Assembly (NCBI RefSeq): GCF_004342425.1
Contig: NZ_SLWQ01000009.1
Coordinates: forward strand, 62,001-126,000
Length of the DNA: 64,000 nt
Reading direction: 5' to 3'
Source of the DNA: Dokdonella fugitiva
GTDB lineage: Bacteria > Pseudomonadota > Gammaproteobacteria > Xanthomonadales > Rhodanobacteraceae
Under the pieces are notes generated by a model, which saw nothing but the letters and a program-made list of their open reading frames with translations, did no database searches and was not told where the DNA came from. Of the stretch, positions 16,167-25,273 are shown piece by piece (within the stretch, counting starts at the first letter, position 1; the number at the start of each line of letters is the position of its first letter). The position numbers and the translations under genes are program-made.

Positions 16167-16733
16167 ATGGACGCGACGGAGACCCCGATCCCCGAGCTCC
16201 AGGGCAAGCACGTGCGCCTGCGCGCGCTCGCGACGCGCGACGCCGATGGCCTGTTCGCCTTGCATTCCGATGCGCAGGTCATGCGCTGGTGGAGTTTTCC
16301 CGCGTGGACCGAACGCGCGCAGGCGGTCGGGCACATCGAACGCATGCGACGGGAACGCCGTGTACGCGAGTTCTATCCGTGGGTCGCGACGCTGCCCGGC
16401 GACGACGCGCTCGTCGGCACCTGTTCGCTGTTCGGCGTCGATCGCGAGCACAAACGCGGCGTGATCGGCTACGCGCTGCTGCCGGCGTATTGGGGACGCG
16501 GGCTGGCCGGCCGGATGCTGCAGCTCGCGCTCGGCCATGCGTTCGACGGCCTCGGGCTCGAACGCATCGAGGCCGACATCGATCCCGACAATCTCGCCTC
16601 GTGCCGCGTGGTCGAACGCGCGGGCTTCGTGCGCGAGGGTTATCTGCGCGAGCGCTGGCGCGTCGGCGGCGGCGTGCAGGACACGGCTTTGTATGGGTTG
16701 TTGCGGCGCGAGTGGCGCCGCGTTCGCGTATGA
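16167..16733 (+). CDS. GNAT acetyltransferase, RimJ/RimL type
   Basis: A 188-residue N-acetyltransferase. The N-terminus KHVRLRALATRDADGLFALH is cut to the family start pattern. The acetyl-CoA pyrophosphate loop is LPAYWGRGLAGRM (about 108-120). LERIEADIDPDNLASCRVVERAGFVREG covers the last motif and the EGY-like C-terminus typical of RimJ/L enzymes, which acetylate N-terminal or small-molecule amines. It is read from ATG 16167, ten bases after the universal stress protein stop, so the two likely form an operon. Substrate unknown. Confidence 0.88.
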   Translation: MDATETPIPELQGKHVRLRALATRDADGLFALHSDAQVMRWWSFPAWTERAQAVGHIERMRRERRVREFYPWVATLPGDDALVGTCSLFGVDREHKRGVIGYALLPAYWGRGLAGRMLQLALGHAFDGLGLERIEADIDPDNLASCRVVERAGFVREGYLRERWRVGGGVQDTALYGLLRREWRRVRV

Positions 16734-16830
16734 ATCGGCGCGAGGGCCCCGTACGGTGGGACGTGGCGCGCGAAAACGGGAATGGATGCGGACACGCCGG
16801 AACGCGAGCGGTCGTCGCGGGGCATCGCCG

Positions 16831-16869
16831 GTGGGACTCGCCGCTGCGCGGCTGCGTCCCGCCCTACGG
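16831..16869. repeat. CCGTAGGGCGG-headed palindromic repeat, copy 1
   Basis: Read on the minus strand, CCGTAGGGCGGGAC at 16869-16856 is followed by a GC-rich loop and GTCCCACC, an imperfect hairpin. The head CCGTAGGGCGG recurs at 58033-58043 and 58978-58988. It supplies the TAG stop of the AAA ATPase gene. Confidence 0.5.
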
Positions 16870-18015
16870 CCACGCGGGCGCGTCGAGCAGGCCCTGCCCC
16901 GCGACGCGCGTCTCGCCGTGGTCGCGCACGAGCTCGACCGGGGGCACGCCGCCGGTGTCCTCGATCGCGTCGACGAGCGCGCGCGCGTGGCTGATGAGCC
17001 AGACCTGGCTGCGTTTCGCCGCAGCCACGACCTGGCGCGCGAGCGGGCGCAGCAGGTCCGGATGAAGGCTCTGTTCCGGTTCATTGAGCACGAGCAGTCC
17101 GGGCGGTCGCGGGCTCATGAGCGCGGCGAGCAGGCATAGGTAACGCAGCGTGCCATCGGACAGTTCCGCCGCGGAGAGCGGGCGCAGCAGGCCTTCGACG
17201 CGCAGCCCGACCTGCAGGCGCGCGTCACCGGCGTCGAGGATTTCCAGCGACGAACCCGGGAACGCGTCTTCGATTGCGGCCTGCAGCGCCGGCCCGTCGC
17301 CGATCTCCAGGATCGTCTGCAATGCGGCGGCGATGTCGCGGCCGTCGTGCGCGAGCGCGCCGGTCCGCACGCTCACGCGCGGCTGGCGCAGCGGGCTCTC
17401 GGCGTCGGTGCGGAAGCCGTCGTAGAAGCGCCACGCGCGCAGGCGCTCGCGCAATGCGAACAATTCCGGGAAGCGCTCGGGCTCGCCGAGTTCCGCGAGC
17501 AGCGACTGGTTGCGTGCGGGTGCGAATGCGAGCCGTGCCCACTTGTCGTCGGCGCCGCGCGCGCGCACGTCGAAGCCTTCGCGTTCGAGCCAGGTGTTCG
17601 ACGGCCGCCGCGGCGGTTGTTGCCAGACGATCTCGTGCTTGATCTCCGGATCGAAGGCGAAGCGCGACAGCGACGGCGTGGGCAGGCCGAGCGCGATCTC
17701 GTAGGCGACATCGTCCGCGGCGAAACCGAACGTCACTCGCAGCGGCGCCTTCCTCGCCGTGCCCCGGACCGGCCCGCCGCGCTTCGCCTGTTGGCGGATG
17801 TCGGGCGGCCCGGCCCATTGCACCGAGGGGATGCCGCCTTCGAGTGCGAGCGCTTCGGCGAGTCGGCCGTCGGCGGCCTGCGCGAGCAGGCGCAGCGCAC
17901 GGTAGAGGTTCGACTTGCCGCAGCCATTCGCACCGGTGACGACCGTGAGCGGCGCCAGCGCGAACTTGAGGTCGCGCAGCGAGCGGTAGTTGGAGACGGC
18001 GAACGTGTGCAGCAT
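16864..18015 (-). CDS. AAA family ATPase, RecF/OLD-like SMC-type
   Basis: A 383-residue cytoplasmic ATPase. Walker A is GANGCGKSN (about 32-40) at the start of an ABC/SMC-like head. SDGTLRYLCLLAAL is the signature region. Walker B appears as LLVLNEPEQSLHPDL, with Asn where Asp is usual (LNEPE for LDEPE). A final WLISHARALVD is the switch/His segment. There is no TOPRIM domain, so it is not an OLD nuclease. ATG 18015 begins LHTFAVSNYRSLRDLKF, the typical start of these proteins. It is a stand-alone gene downstream of gapA. Such ATPases serve in DNA repair or defence but the role here is not evident. Confidence 0.85.
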   Translation of the reverse strand: MLHTFAVSNYRSLRDLKFALAPLTVVTGANGCGKSNLYRALRLLAQAADGRLAEALALEGGIPSVQWAGPPDIRQQAKRGGPVRGTARKAPLRVTFGFAADDVAYEIALGLPTPSLSRFAFDPEIKHEIVWQQPPRRPSNTWLEREGFDVRARGADDKWARLAFAPARNQSLLAELGEPERFPELFALRERLRAWRFYDGFRTDAESPLRQPRVSVRTGALAHDGRDIAAALQTILEIGDGPALQAAIEDAFPGSSLEILDAGDARLQVGLRVEGLLRPLSAAELSDGTLRYLCLLAALMSPRPPGLLVLNEPEQSLHPDLLRPLARQVVAAAKRSQVWLISHARALVDAIEDTGGVPPVELVRDHGETRVAGQGLLDAPAWP

Positions 18016-18160
18016 GCGACAGATTCTGGAACGCCTGGTCGCAATGGGCGAGACGAACGTTTCCGCGGAACACGCCAGAAACAAGGCCCCCGCCGATCAG
18101 GGCTTCGCGCGTCGCCGCGCGGCTCGGGCGGACGCGCGAGTCCCGTCGCGACGCGGGGGC

Positions 18161-18187
18161 GGCGGCACGCGCCATGCACGTGCCGCC
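18161..18187 (-). terminator. hairpin downstream of gapA
   Basis: A perfect nine-base stem (GGCGGCACG/CGTGCCGCC) with a nine-base loop lies about 31 bases past the gapA stop. There is no T-tract, so it may act as a weak, Rho-assisted or RNA-stabilising end rather than an intrinsic terminator. Confidence 0.4.
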
Positions 18188-18218
18188 CGGCGCGTCCCGC
18201 TGCCAGCGGAACGAGGTC

Positions 18219-19232
18219 CTACTTCGCGCTGGCGAACGCGAGCGTCATGTCGAGCATGCGGTTGGAGAAACCCCACTCGTTGTCGTACCACGACAGCACC
18301 TTGACGAGGGTGCCTTCCATCACGCGCGTCTGCGTCGAATCGTAGATCGACGACAGCGGGTTGTGGTTGAAGTCGATCGAGACGAGCGGCTTGGTGTTCA
18401 CGCCGAGCACGCCCTTGAGCTTGCCGTTGGCAGCTTCGTTGACCGCGGCGTCGATTTCCTCCTTGGTCGTCGCGCGCTTGGCGACGAACGAGAGGTCGAC
18501 CACCGACACGTTGATCGTCGGCACGCGCATCGCGAAGCCGTCGAGCTTGCCGTTGAGTTCCGGCAGCACGAGACCGACCGCGGCGGCGGCGCCGGTCTTG
18601 GTCGGGATCTGCGACATCGTCGCCGAACGCGCGCGACGCAGGTCCGAGTGATAGACGTCGGTGAGCACCTGGTCGTTGGTGTAGGCGTGGATCGTCGTCA
18701 TCAGGCCATGCGCGATGCCGATCTTCTCGTGCAACACCTTGGCGAGCGGCGCGAGGCAGTTGGTCGTGCACGAGGCATTCGAGATGACCTCGTAGCTGCC
18801 CTTGAGGCCTTCGTGGTTGACGCCGTAGACGAACGTGCCGTCGACGTCCTTGTCGCCGGGCGCCGAGATGATCACCTTCTTCGCGCCGGCGGCGAGGTGC
18901 GCGCTGGCCTTCGCCTTGCTCGTGAACAGGCCCGTGCACTCGAGCACGATGTCGACGCCGAGGTCCTTCCACGGCAGCTTGGACGGATCACGCTCGGCGC
19001 AGACCTTGATGCGGTCGCCGTTGACGACGAGATCGCCGCCTTCGACGCCGACCTCGCCCGGGAACTTGCCGTGCGCGGTGTCGTACTGGGTCAGGTGCGC
19101 GTTCGTCTCCGCATTGCCGAGGTCGTTGACCGCGACGATCTGGATCTCGTTCGTGCGCTTGGACTCGTACAGCGCGCGCAGCACGTTGCGGCCGATGCGG
19201 CCGTAGCCATTGATCGCGACCTTGACTGCCAT
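18219..19232 (-). CDS. gapA: glyceraldehyde-3-phosphate dehydrogenase
   Basis: A 337-residue glycolytic GAPDH, which converts glyceraldehyde-3-phosphate and NAD to 1,3-bisphosphoglycerate. Rossmann motif [15 protein letters not shown] opens the protein. VNDLG after beta-2 fits NAD preference, and the catalytic centre is [13 protein letters not shown] (Cys near 158). The C-terminal [13 protein letters not shown] is diagnostic. Length is normal. ATG 19232 has GGAGGA upstream; longer in-frame openings are not coding-like. It is monocistronic. The gene upstream on this strand is far away. Confidence 0.97.
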   Translation of the reverse strand: MAVKVAINGYGRIGRNVLRALYESKRTNEIQIVAVNDLGNAETNAHLTQYDTAHGKFPGEVGVEGGDLVVNGDRIKVCAERDPSKLPWKDLGVDIVLECTGLFTSKAKASAHLAAGAKKVIISAPGDKDVDGTFVYGVNHEGLKGSYEVISNASCTTNCLAPLAKVLHEKIGIAHGLMTTIHAYTNDQVLTDVYHSDLRRARSATMSQIPTKTGAAAAVGLVLPELNGKLDGFAMRVPTINVSVVDLSFVAKRATTKEEIDAAVNEAANGKLKGVLGVNTKPLVSIDFNHNPLSSIYDSTQTRVMEGTLVKVLSWYDNEWGFSNRMLDMTLAFASAK

Positions 19233-19742
19233 GGATCGATTCCTCCGGGGACGAATGCGGGACGCGCATTCTACCGGCCCCGCGCCGGCAGGCACAGGGC
19301 CGCTTCCGAAGGAGCCATTTGCGCGGGCCGGACCGGCAGCGCCCGGCTCGGTCGTCCCCGACGAGGCCGTCGTCGAACGGCACTCCGACCTCGCCGGCCG
19401 CCCGCACCCGGCGTTGCTGCGCGTTGCGTATCGACCGTTCCGCAGTCGCGTCCGCCGCCGCGGATGCACGCGGTGCCTGCGCGTCGCAGGCTGCAGAGGC
19501 GCCGAAGCCACCGGGCGCGGCGACCACCGGGCGTCCGCACGCGGCCTGCGCGTGACGGGCGTTGCTCGAGCATGTGGATCCTCTCCGTGAAGGATGTCTG
19601 GACGGCCAACGACAGCCGGGGAGGCCGGCCCCTTCGACGGCCAAACCGTGGGCGCGTGGCATTCCTACACGCTTTTGCGCCAGCATCGGCGTACCCCACT
19701 CATGTCGTGCGTTAACCTCCATCCGACCAGCCGGATCCGCCG
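19233..19742. other. gene-free stretch between gapA and the metallo-beta-lactamase-fold gene
   Basis: About 510 bases between divergent genes. Several frames are open on both strands but are Arg/Pro/Ala-rich shadows without a ribosome site or recognisable motif. The gapA promoter should be here, but I cannot assign -35/-10 boxes with confidence. Confidence 0.5.
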
Positions 19743-20612
19743 ATGTCGAACCTTCCCGTCGTCCACAGCTTTCATCACGCCACCAGCGGCACCTGGACGC
19801 ATGTCGTCGCCGACGCCGGCGGGCATGCGGCGATCATCGATCCGGTGCTCGATTTCGACGTCGCCTCCGGCCGTGTCGATGCGAAGCCCGCGCACGAACT
19901 GCTCGCGCGGTTGGGCGAGCTCGGCCTCGAGACCGCCGCGATCCTCGAGACGCATGCGCACGCCGACCACCTCTCCGCGGGCGGCTGGTTGCGCGACCGG
20001 CTCGGCGTGCCGCTGGCGATCGGCGCGGGCATCGTCGAGGTGCAGCGCACGTTCAAGCGACTGCTCGCGCTCGGCGACGATTTCGCCGCGGACGGGCGCG
20101 CATTCGACCGCCTGCTGCGCGACGGCGACAGCATCATCGTCGGCGCGCTCGACATCCGCGTGATCGCGGTGCCCGGGCATACGCCCGACAGCGTCGCCTA
20201 CCTCGTCGGCGACGCCCTCTTCGTCGGCGACACCATGTTCGCGCCGCCCGCAGGCACGGCCCGCTGCGATTTCCCCGGCGGCAGTGCGGCGACGCTGTAC
20301 CGCTCGGTCCGACGCCTGTACGAACTGCCGGACGAGACGCGCGTGTTCCTCTGCCACGACTATCCGGCGGCCGGCTCCGCGCCGGTCGCGCAGGTGCGCA
20401 TCGGTGACGAGAAGCAGGCGAACGTGCATCTGCGCAGCGATACGCCCGAGTCCGACTACATCGGCATGCGCGAGCGGCGCGATGCCACGCTCGCCGTGCC
20501 GAAACTGCTCTGGCCGGCGATCCAGTTCAACATCCGCGGCGGCCGCCTGCCGCCGCCGGATACGCTCGGTCGACGCCATTTCCGCCTGCCCGTGTTCCTC
20601 GATGCGGACTGA
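19743..20612 (+). CDS. metallo-beta-lactamase-fold hydrolase (persulfide dioxygenase/Blh-like)
   Basis: A 289-residue MBL-fold protein. The metal motif is THAHADHLSAG (about 78), with a later His in VPGHTPDS, Asp in GDTMF and His in CHDYPA. This order matches ETHE1/persulfide dioxygenase and beta-lactamase-hydrolase-like proteins, which oxidise or hydrolyse sulfur compounds in the cytoplasm using iron or zinc. The C-terminal extension (about 245-289, LLWPAIQFNIRGG) is typical of the Blh group. ATG 19743 lies close downstream of CCGATG. The S1/P1 nuclease gene starts ten bases before its stop, so the two are translated together. Confidence 0.85.
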   Translation: MSNLPVVHSFHHATSGTWTHVVADAGGHAAIIDPVLDFDVASGRVDAKPAHELLARLGELGLETAAILETHAHADHLSAGGWLRDRLGVPLAIGAGIVEVQRTFKRLLALGDDFAADGRAFDRLLRDGDSIIVGALDIRVIAVPGHTPDSVAYLVGDALFVGDTMFAPPAGTARCDFPGGSAATLYRSVRRLYELPDETRVFLCHDYPAAGSAPVAQVRIGDEKQANVHLRSDTPESDYIGMRERRDATLAVPKLLWPAIQFNIRGGRLPPPDTLGRRHFRLPVFLDAD

Positions 20613-21408
20613 CGCGCGTCGGTTCGCCCTCGTCCTGCTGTTCGCATGCATGCCGACGCATGCGCTCGCCTGGGGACCCACCGGACATCGCATCGTCGCC
20701 GCGCTCGCCGAACGGCAACTGTCGGCGCCGGCGCGTGCGTCCTTGCAGCCGCTGCTCGCGCGCTCGCACGCACGGGCGCTCGCCGACGTCGCGACGTGGG
20801 CGGACGACCTGCGCGACGATCGGCGACGGCGGGCGCTCTGGCGCGCGACGTCGAAGCTGCACTTCGTGAACTTCACCGACGCGAGCTGCCGTTACGACGC
20901 GCCACGCGACTGCGCGGGTGGCCGCTGCGCGGTCGCGGCGATCCAGCGCTACACACACATCCTCGGCGATCGTGCGCGCAGCCCCGACCAGAGGGCGCAG
21001 GCACTGCGCATGCTCGTGCACCTCGTTGCCGACGTGCATCAACCGCTGCACGCCGGTTATCGACGCGACGCAGGTGGCAACCGCTACCAGGTGCGCGTCG
21101 AGGGTCGCCGCGGAGGCACGAACCTGCATGCCGTATGGGACACGCCCGTGCTCGGCGACAGTCCCGGCGGCTGGCGTGCACGCGCGGCCGATCTCGCGCG
21201 CGCGCCCGTGTTCCCGGCCAGCGGCCAGGCGGCGGAATGGGCCGAAGAATCGTGCCGCGCGACGCGCGATGCAGGCGTCTATCCGTCCCGCCACCGCATC
21301 GATGCGGCGTACCTGCGCCATGCGCGCCCGCTTGCCGAACGACGCCTGCGCCAGGCCGCGGCGCGTCTGGCGGCCCTGCTGGAACGCGCGCTCGCCCCTC
21401 GCCACTGA
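20602..21408 (+). CDS. S1/P1-type nuclease, secreted
   Basis: A 268-residue zinc nuclease with signal peptide (RRFALVLLFACMPTHALA), leaving WGPTGH as mature N-terminus. The mature Trp1 is the first zinc ligand of the S1/P1 family. Other ligands are visible: DVATWADD, HFVNF, LVHLVADVHQPLHAG and NLHAVWDT. The family cleaves single-stranded DNA and RNA, and 3'-nucleotides, in the periplasm or outside. ATG 20602 overlaps the metallo-beta-lactamase-fold gene. The overall length is normal. Confidence 0.92.
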   Translation: MRTDARRFALVLLFACMPTHALAWGPTGHRIVAALAERQLSAPARASLQPLLARSHARALADVATWADDLRDDRRRRALWRATSKLHFVNFTDASCRYDAPRDCAGGRCAVAAIQRYTHILGDRARSPDQRAQALRMLVHLVADVHQPLHAGYRRDAGGNRYQVRVEGRRGGTNLHAVWDTPVLGDSPGGWRARAADLARAPVFPASGQAAEWAEESCRATRDAGVYPSRHRIDAAYLRHARPLAERRLRQAAARLAALLERALAPRH

Positions 21409-21557
21409 CGGCCCGGCTGCCGATTTTTTCGCTGCGGATCAGTGGGTTGTCGCGATATGAATGAATTCTAAACCGACCGGTATTGAAATGGTCGGCCTGA
21501 ATCCCATCTATACGCACGCCGCCGACGGGTGAACCCCCAAGCGACAGGAAGCATCGA

Positions 21558-21620
21558 ATGAACCGGGCTACCGCGCCCCGCGGACGCCCACCCCCAACAA
21601 GTTGGAGTCACACATCATGA
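21558..21620 (+). CDS. possible 20-residue leader ORF overlapping the OmpA-like gene start
   Basis: ATG 21558 is preceded by CAGGAA at suitable spacing and opens a 20-codon frame (MNRATAPRGRPPP...) whose TGA (21618-21620) overlaps the ATG of the barrel gene as ATGA. It also spans a CCGCG-3-CGCGG hairpin. It could be a translated leader coupling ribosomes onto the downstream gene or simply chance. The peptide has no signal or motif. Confidence 0.3.
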   Translation: MNRATAPRGRPPPTSWSHTS

Positions 21621-22183
21621 AGAACACCCTGCTCGCCCTTGCCTTCGCGACGGCCGGTTTGGCCGCCCTCCCGGCCCATGCTGCCGATACCAACGGCTGG
21701 TTCATCAATGGCAACGTCGGCCAGTCCAACCTCGACAAGGGCGTGTACGATGACGACGACACCGCGTTCGGCGCGAACGTCGGTTATCGCTGGGCTCTCG
21801 CCCCGAACTTCCTGTTCGGCGTCGAGGGCGGCTACACCGACCTCGGCAACTTCTCGCCCAAGGGCCGCCCGGCCGGCTTCGCCGACGCCGAAATCAAGGG
21901 TTGGAACCTCGGCGTGAACGGCCACTTCAACATCAACGACAACTGGTACCTCAGCGGCCGCGCCGGCTTCTTCCGCGCCGACCTCCAGGGCACCTACGGC
22001 CCGCTCGCGACGCCTGTCGCCGTCGACGACCACAGCAACAAGTGGTACGCCGGCGCCGGCTTCGGTTACGACTTCAGCAACAACTTCAGCGTCGGCCTCA
22101 ACTACGACTACTACAAGGCCGAGAAGAACGGCCTCAAGTTCGACCCGGACGTCGTCTCGGTCAGCGCCGAGTACCGCTTCTGA
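21617..22183 (+). CDS. outer-membrane beta-barrel protein (OmpA/Ail/OmpX-like)
   Basis: A 188-residue exported protein. The signal peptide (KNTLLALAFATAGLAALPAHA) is cleaved near residue 21. The mature part alternates aromatic and polar residues in strand pairs (WFINGNVGQSN, FLFGVEGGYTDLG, WYAGAGFGYDF) and ends in a Phe-terminal strand VSAEYRF, the Bam recognition signature. It forms a small eight-stranded-type barrel. ATG 21617 has a GGAG at long spacing. An alternative TTG start at 21602 is open. Followed by a strong terminator, so it is monocistronic and probably abundant. Confidence 0.88.
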   Translation: MKNTLLALAFATAGLAALPAHAADTNGWFINGNVGQSNLDKGVYDDDDTAFGANVGYRWALAPNFLFGVEGGYTDLGNFSPKGRPAGFADAEIKGWNLGVNGHFNINDNWYLSGRAGFFRADLQGTYGPLATPVAVDDHSNKWYAGAGFGYDFSNNFSVGLNYDYYKAEKNGLKFDPDVVSVSAEYRF

Positions 22184-22229
22184 TCCAGCTCTCCGACGGG
22201 AGTGCAACGGCACGGATGCCGTCACAGCC

Positions 22230-22264
22230 AACCGGCCCGCGAAAGCGGGCCGGTTTTTTTTTGT
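22230..22264 (+). terminator. intrinsic terminator after the barrel gene
   Basis: AACCGGCCCGC-GAAA-GCGGGCCGGTT stem-loop immediately followed by a run of T on the plus strand: a textbook Rho-independent terminator, 47 bases after the stop. Confidence 0.93.
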
Positions 22265-22495
22265 TTGATTCGTGCGCTCGTCCGTTGGATGCGGCGAATA
22301 CGCACCGATGCGTGCAGCCGCGCGCGGTTGAAGCGGGGATACGGCCTCGCCGTGCGCGCGTGAAAGGAAGCCATCATTTCTCTCCCGTAGCCGGCGGCGA
22401 TCGATCCGCGGTGGGCCTCCGCCGGGGGCCGCCGCTCGATCCATCCAGCGCAGGAAGGCATGCGCGCATCTCACGCGCGTGGCGAGACGGCGCGC
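22265..22495. other. gene-free stretch between terminator and kinase end
   Basis: With the terminator it forms a 312-base gap between convergent genes. Only short Arg/Pro-rich frames are seen; no repeat or second terminator is evident. Confidence 0.4.
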
Positions 22496-25273
22496 TCAGC
22501 GCCAGCGCGCGAGTTCGTGACGCAGGGGCGCGGCTTCGGCGAACGTCGATTCGATCATCGCGCGCAGCGACTGCGCCAGCGCGCGCGCCTCGGTTTCGCG
22601 ACCGGCATCCGCCAGCGCCGCGGCATAGGCGAGCGCGAACTCCGCGACGTACGGATGCGCGTCGCCGTATTTCGCGCGCACGAGATCGAACGCACGGCGA
22701 CGGTGCGTCAGCACCGAATCCTGATCGCCGGTCGCGAGTGCGACGCCGGCCTCGAGCGCTTCACGTCGCGCCTGGACGAGCGGCGTGAGCGTCGCGCGCG
22801 AATGCAGCAGCGCCTGCACGGTCTTCGCCGCGTCCACGGTCCGGCCGGATGCGAGCTGCCATTCGCCGAGCACGAGTTCGCATTTGGCGGTGTTCACGTC
22901 GTCCTCGCCGAAATGCGCGCGCGTGCCTTCGAGCGCGCGCTCCACCACCGGCTGCGCCGCGCGCAGCTTGCCCGCGCGTACGAGCACGCGCGCGAGGTTG
23001 TGCTCGGCGCGCAGCACGAGGCGGTCGCCGTCGGGCAGGGTGCGCCGGCGGGTTTCGAGCGATTCCTCGTACAGCGGTATCGCCGCTGCGTAGTCGCCCT
23101 GGTCCTCGTACGCCGTCGCGAGGTTGTTCAGCGGCACCGCGTAAGCCGCGCTGTCCTTGCCGGAGACCTCGGCGTGGATGCGCAGGGCTTCACGGTAGCG
23201 CGCGATCGCCTCGTCGAAGCGGCCGAGGTCCTGCAAGGTGTAGCCGAGCACGTTGCGTGCATCGGCCGATTTCGCGCTGCGCTCGCCGTACAGTTCGTCG
23301 CATAGCTGCATGTTGCGCTCGAACAGCGCGACCGCCGCTGCGGGTTGACCGGAATCGGACAGTGCGCGTGCGTAGCCCTGCAGCGAGATCTGGTAGTCCG
23401 GATGGCGTTCGCCGAACTGCGTGCGCTTGATCGCGAGCGCCTCGCGGTAGTAGTCGAGCGCATGCGCGTAGTCGCCGCGCTTCGCGGCGAGCAGTCCGAG
23501 GTTGTGCAGCGACGATGCGACGCCGTCGCCCGGCACGTCGACCGGCAGCGTGCGCCGCAGCTCCAGCCCCTTGCGCAGCGCCGAATCGGCTTCCTCGTAG
23601 CGATCCTGCGATTCGAAGGCGAGGCCGAGCGTGTTCCAGGAATCGGCGAGCGCGCGCGCATCGTCGGGCGCATGTTCGGTGCGCAGGGCGAGCGCGCGCC
23701 GGGCGGCCGCCTCGACCTCGGGCGCGGGATGTGCACTGTTCGCGTAGACGACCGCGAGCTGGCTCAGGGCTTCTGCGGCCTTGAGCGGCTCCCCGACACG
23801 GGGATCGAGGTAGAGGTCGGCCGCGGTGCGGAACAGGGCGATGCTCGGCGTGGGCTGGCCCAGATGCCGGTACGCCGTCGCGAGCGTGTCGAGCAGGTGC
23901 GCCTTCACCTGCGGCGCGTCGTCGAGTTCGCGCTCGATGCGCGCCGCGCCCTCGTCGAGGACCTCGCGCGCGGTGATGTCGCGATGCTCCGCATTGACGC
24001 GCGGATTGGACGTGTCGAACACCGAGACGAGGAAATCGCTGACGCGCTCGGCGGTGGCCGCCTGGCGCTTTGCCTCCTGTTCGGCCGCGCGTGCACGCGC
24101 ATTTTCGAGCGCGAGGCGCCAGGTGAAGCCGCCGAGCACGAGTACCGCGCTGGCCGCGGCGAGCGCGATCGGCCAGCGCCGGCGCAGCAGGCGCGCGGCG
24201 CGGTAGCGCATCGTCGGCGCGCGCGCGTGCACCGGGCGGTGTTCGAGGAAGCGCTGCACGTCCTCGCCCAGTTCCTGCGCGGAGACGTAACGCGCCGCGA
24301 CCTGCGCGGACGTCGCGCGCAACACGATCGCGTCGAGGTCGGCGGCGACGCGCCATGGCACGCCGGCGGCGAGCTCGCTCGGCCGCACGTTCGCTTCGGC
24401 CAGTCCGGCGACGGTGCGATCCTGCGCGTCGATGCGCGCCTTGCGCCCGGTCACGAGCTCGAACAGCACGAGGCCGAGCGCATAGACGTCGCTCGCGGTC
24501 GTGAGCGACTCGCCGGCGAGTTGTTCCGGGCTCGCGTAACCGGGCGTGAAATAGCCGTCCGGCTCGGCCGCGCGCGGCCGGTCGAGCGCGCGCGCGATGC
24601 CGAAGTCGAGCAGCACGGGCGTGCCGTCGGTGCGCACGAGCACGTTCGACGGCTTGAGGTCGCAGTGCACGATCAGGCGCTGGTGCGCGAACTGCACCGC
24701 GTCGCACACCGCGCGGAACAGGACGAGGCGGTCGCGCAGGTCGAGGCGGCGCGCGGCGCAGTAGAGGTCGATCGGCTCGCCCTCGACGTATTCCATGACG
24801 AGGTACGGCTGGCCGCCCGGTGTCGCGCCGCCATCGAGCAGGCGGGCGATGTGCGGGTGCTGCAAGGTCGCGAGGATCTGCCGTTCGCGCGCGAAGTGGA
24901 CGAGCGTATCGTTGCCGGGCAGGCCGCGGATGAGCTTGATCGCCGCCTGCTGCTCGAAATGGCCGTCGGCGCGCTCGGCCAGGTAGACCGCGCCCATGCC
25001 GCCGCTGCCGAGCCGGCGCAGCAGGCGCCAGGCGCCGAGCCGGTCGCCTTCGGCGAGCTCGGTTTCGGGCAGCGCGCCGAGCGCCCGCATGACCGGCGCG
25101 CGCAGCTGCGTGTCGCCAGCCTCGCATTCGAGCAGGGATTCGACTTCGCGGATCGTCGCCGCGTCGGCGCGCTCGGCTTCGTAGCAACGGTGGCGTGCGT
25201 CGGGCGCGAGGTCGCAGACGAGGTCGAACACGCGGCGGACTTCGACGAAGTCCACGCGCGCGCTTGCCGTCAC
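22496..25273 (-). CDS. membrane Ser/Thr kinase with C-terminal TPR domain
   Basis: A 925-residue protein. The kinase domain occupies about 75-350, with glycine loop LGSGGMGAVYL, Lys in AAIKLI, catalytic loop IVHCDLKPSN (HCD in place of HRD, with catalytic Asp kept) and DFGIA. A transmembrane helix follows (about 367-385, PIALAAASAVLVLGG). TPRs cover about 440-915 (for example ADSWNTLGLAFESQDRYEEA), predicted outside the membrane. Such eukaryote-like kinases phosphorylate regulators after sensing through the exported part. A GTG start at 25273 overlaps the sigma stop as GTGA and has GGGAG upstream. It is translated with the TIGR02999-like sigma factor, a likely regulatory partner. Confidence 0.9.
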   Translation of the reverse strand: MTASARVDFVEVRRVFDLVCDLAPDARHRCYEAERADAATIREVESLLECEAGDTQLRAPVMRALGALPETELAEGDRLGAWRLLRRLGSGGMGAVYLAERADGHFEQQAAIKLIRGLPGNDTLVHFARERQILATLQHPHIARLLDGGATPGGQPYLVMEYVEGEPIDLYCAARRLDLRDRLVLFRAVCDAVQFAHQRLIVHCDLKPSNVLVRTDGTPVLLDFGIARALDRPRAAEPDGYFTPGYASPEQLAGESLTTASDVYALGLVLFELVTGRKARIDAQDRTVAGLAEANVRPSELAAGVPWRVAADLDAIVLRATSAQVAARYVSAQELGEDVQRFLEHRPVHARAPTMRYRAARLLRRRWPIALAAASAVLVLGGFTWRLALENARARAAEQEAKRQAATAERVSDFLVSVFDTSNPRVNAEHRDITAREVLDEGAARIERELDDAPQVKAHLLDTLATAYRHLGQPTPSIALFRTAADLYLDPRVGEPLKAAEALSQLAVVYANSAHPAPEVEAAARRALALRTEHAPDDARALADSWNTLGLAFESQDRYEEADSALRKGLELRRTLPVDVPGDGVASSLHNLGLLAAKRGDYAHALDYYREALAIKRTQFGERHPDYQISLQGYARALSDSGQPAAAVALFERNMQLCDELYGERSAKSADARNVLGYTLQDLGRFDEAIARYREALRIHAEVSGKDSAAYAVPLNNLATAYEDQGDYAAAIPLYEESLETRRRTLPDGDRLVLRAEHNLARVLVRAGKLRAAQPVVERALEGTRAHFGEDDVNTAKCELVLGEWQLASGRTVDAAKTVQALLHSRATLTPLVQARREALEAGVALATGDQDSVLTHRRRAFDLVRAKYGDAHPYVAEFALAYAAALADAGRETEARALAQSLRAMIESTFAEAAPLRHELARWR

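Noticed and set aside
19271..19722. Small minus-strand gene upstream of gapA
   Set aside because: All frames lack motif, ribosome site and consistent coding character.
21473..21495. CCGACC-11-GGTCGG dyad upstream of the barrel gene
   Set aside because: Short arms and far (about 120 bases) from the start; not distinguishable from chance in this composition.
22222..22461. 79-codon minus-strand frame past the barrel terminator
   Set aside because: Contains the terminator hairpin and no coding features.
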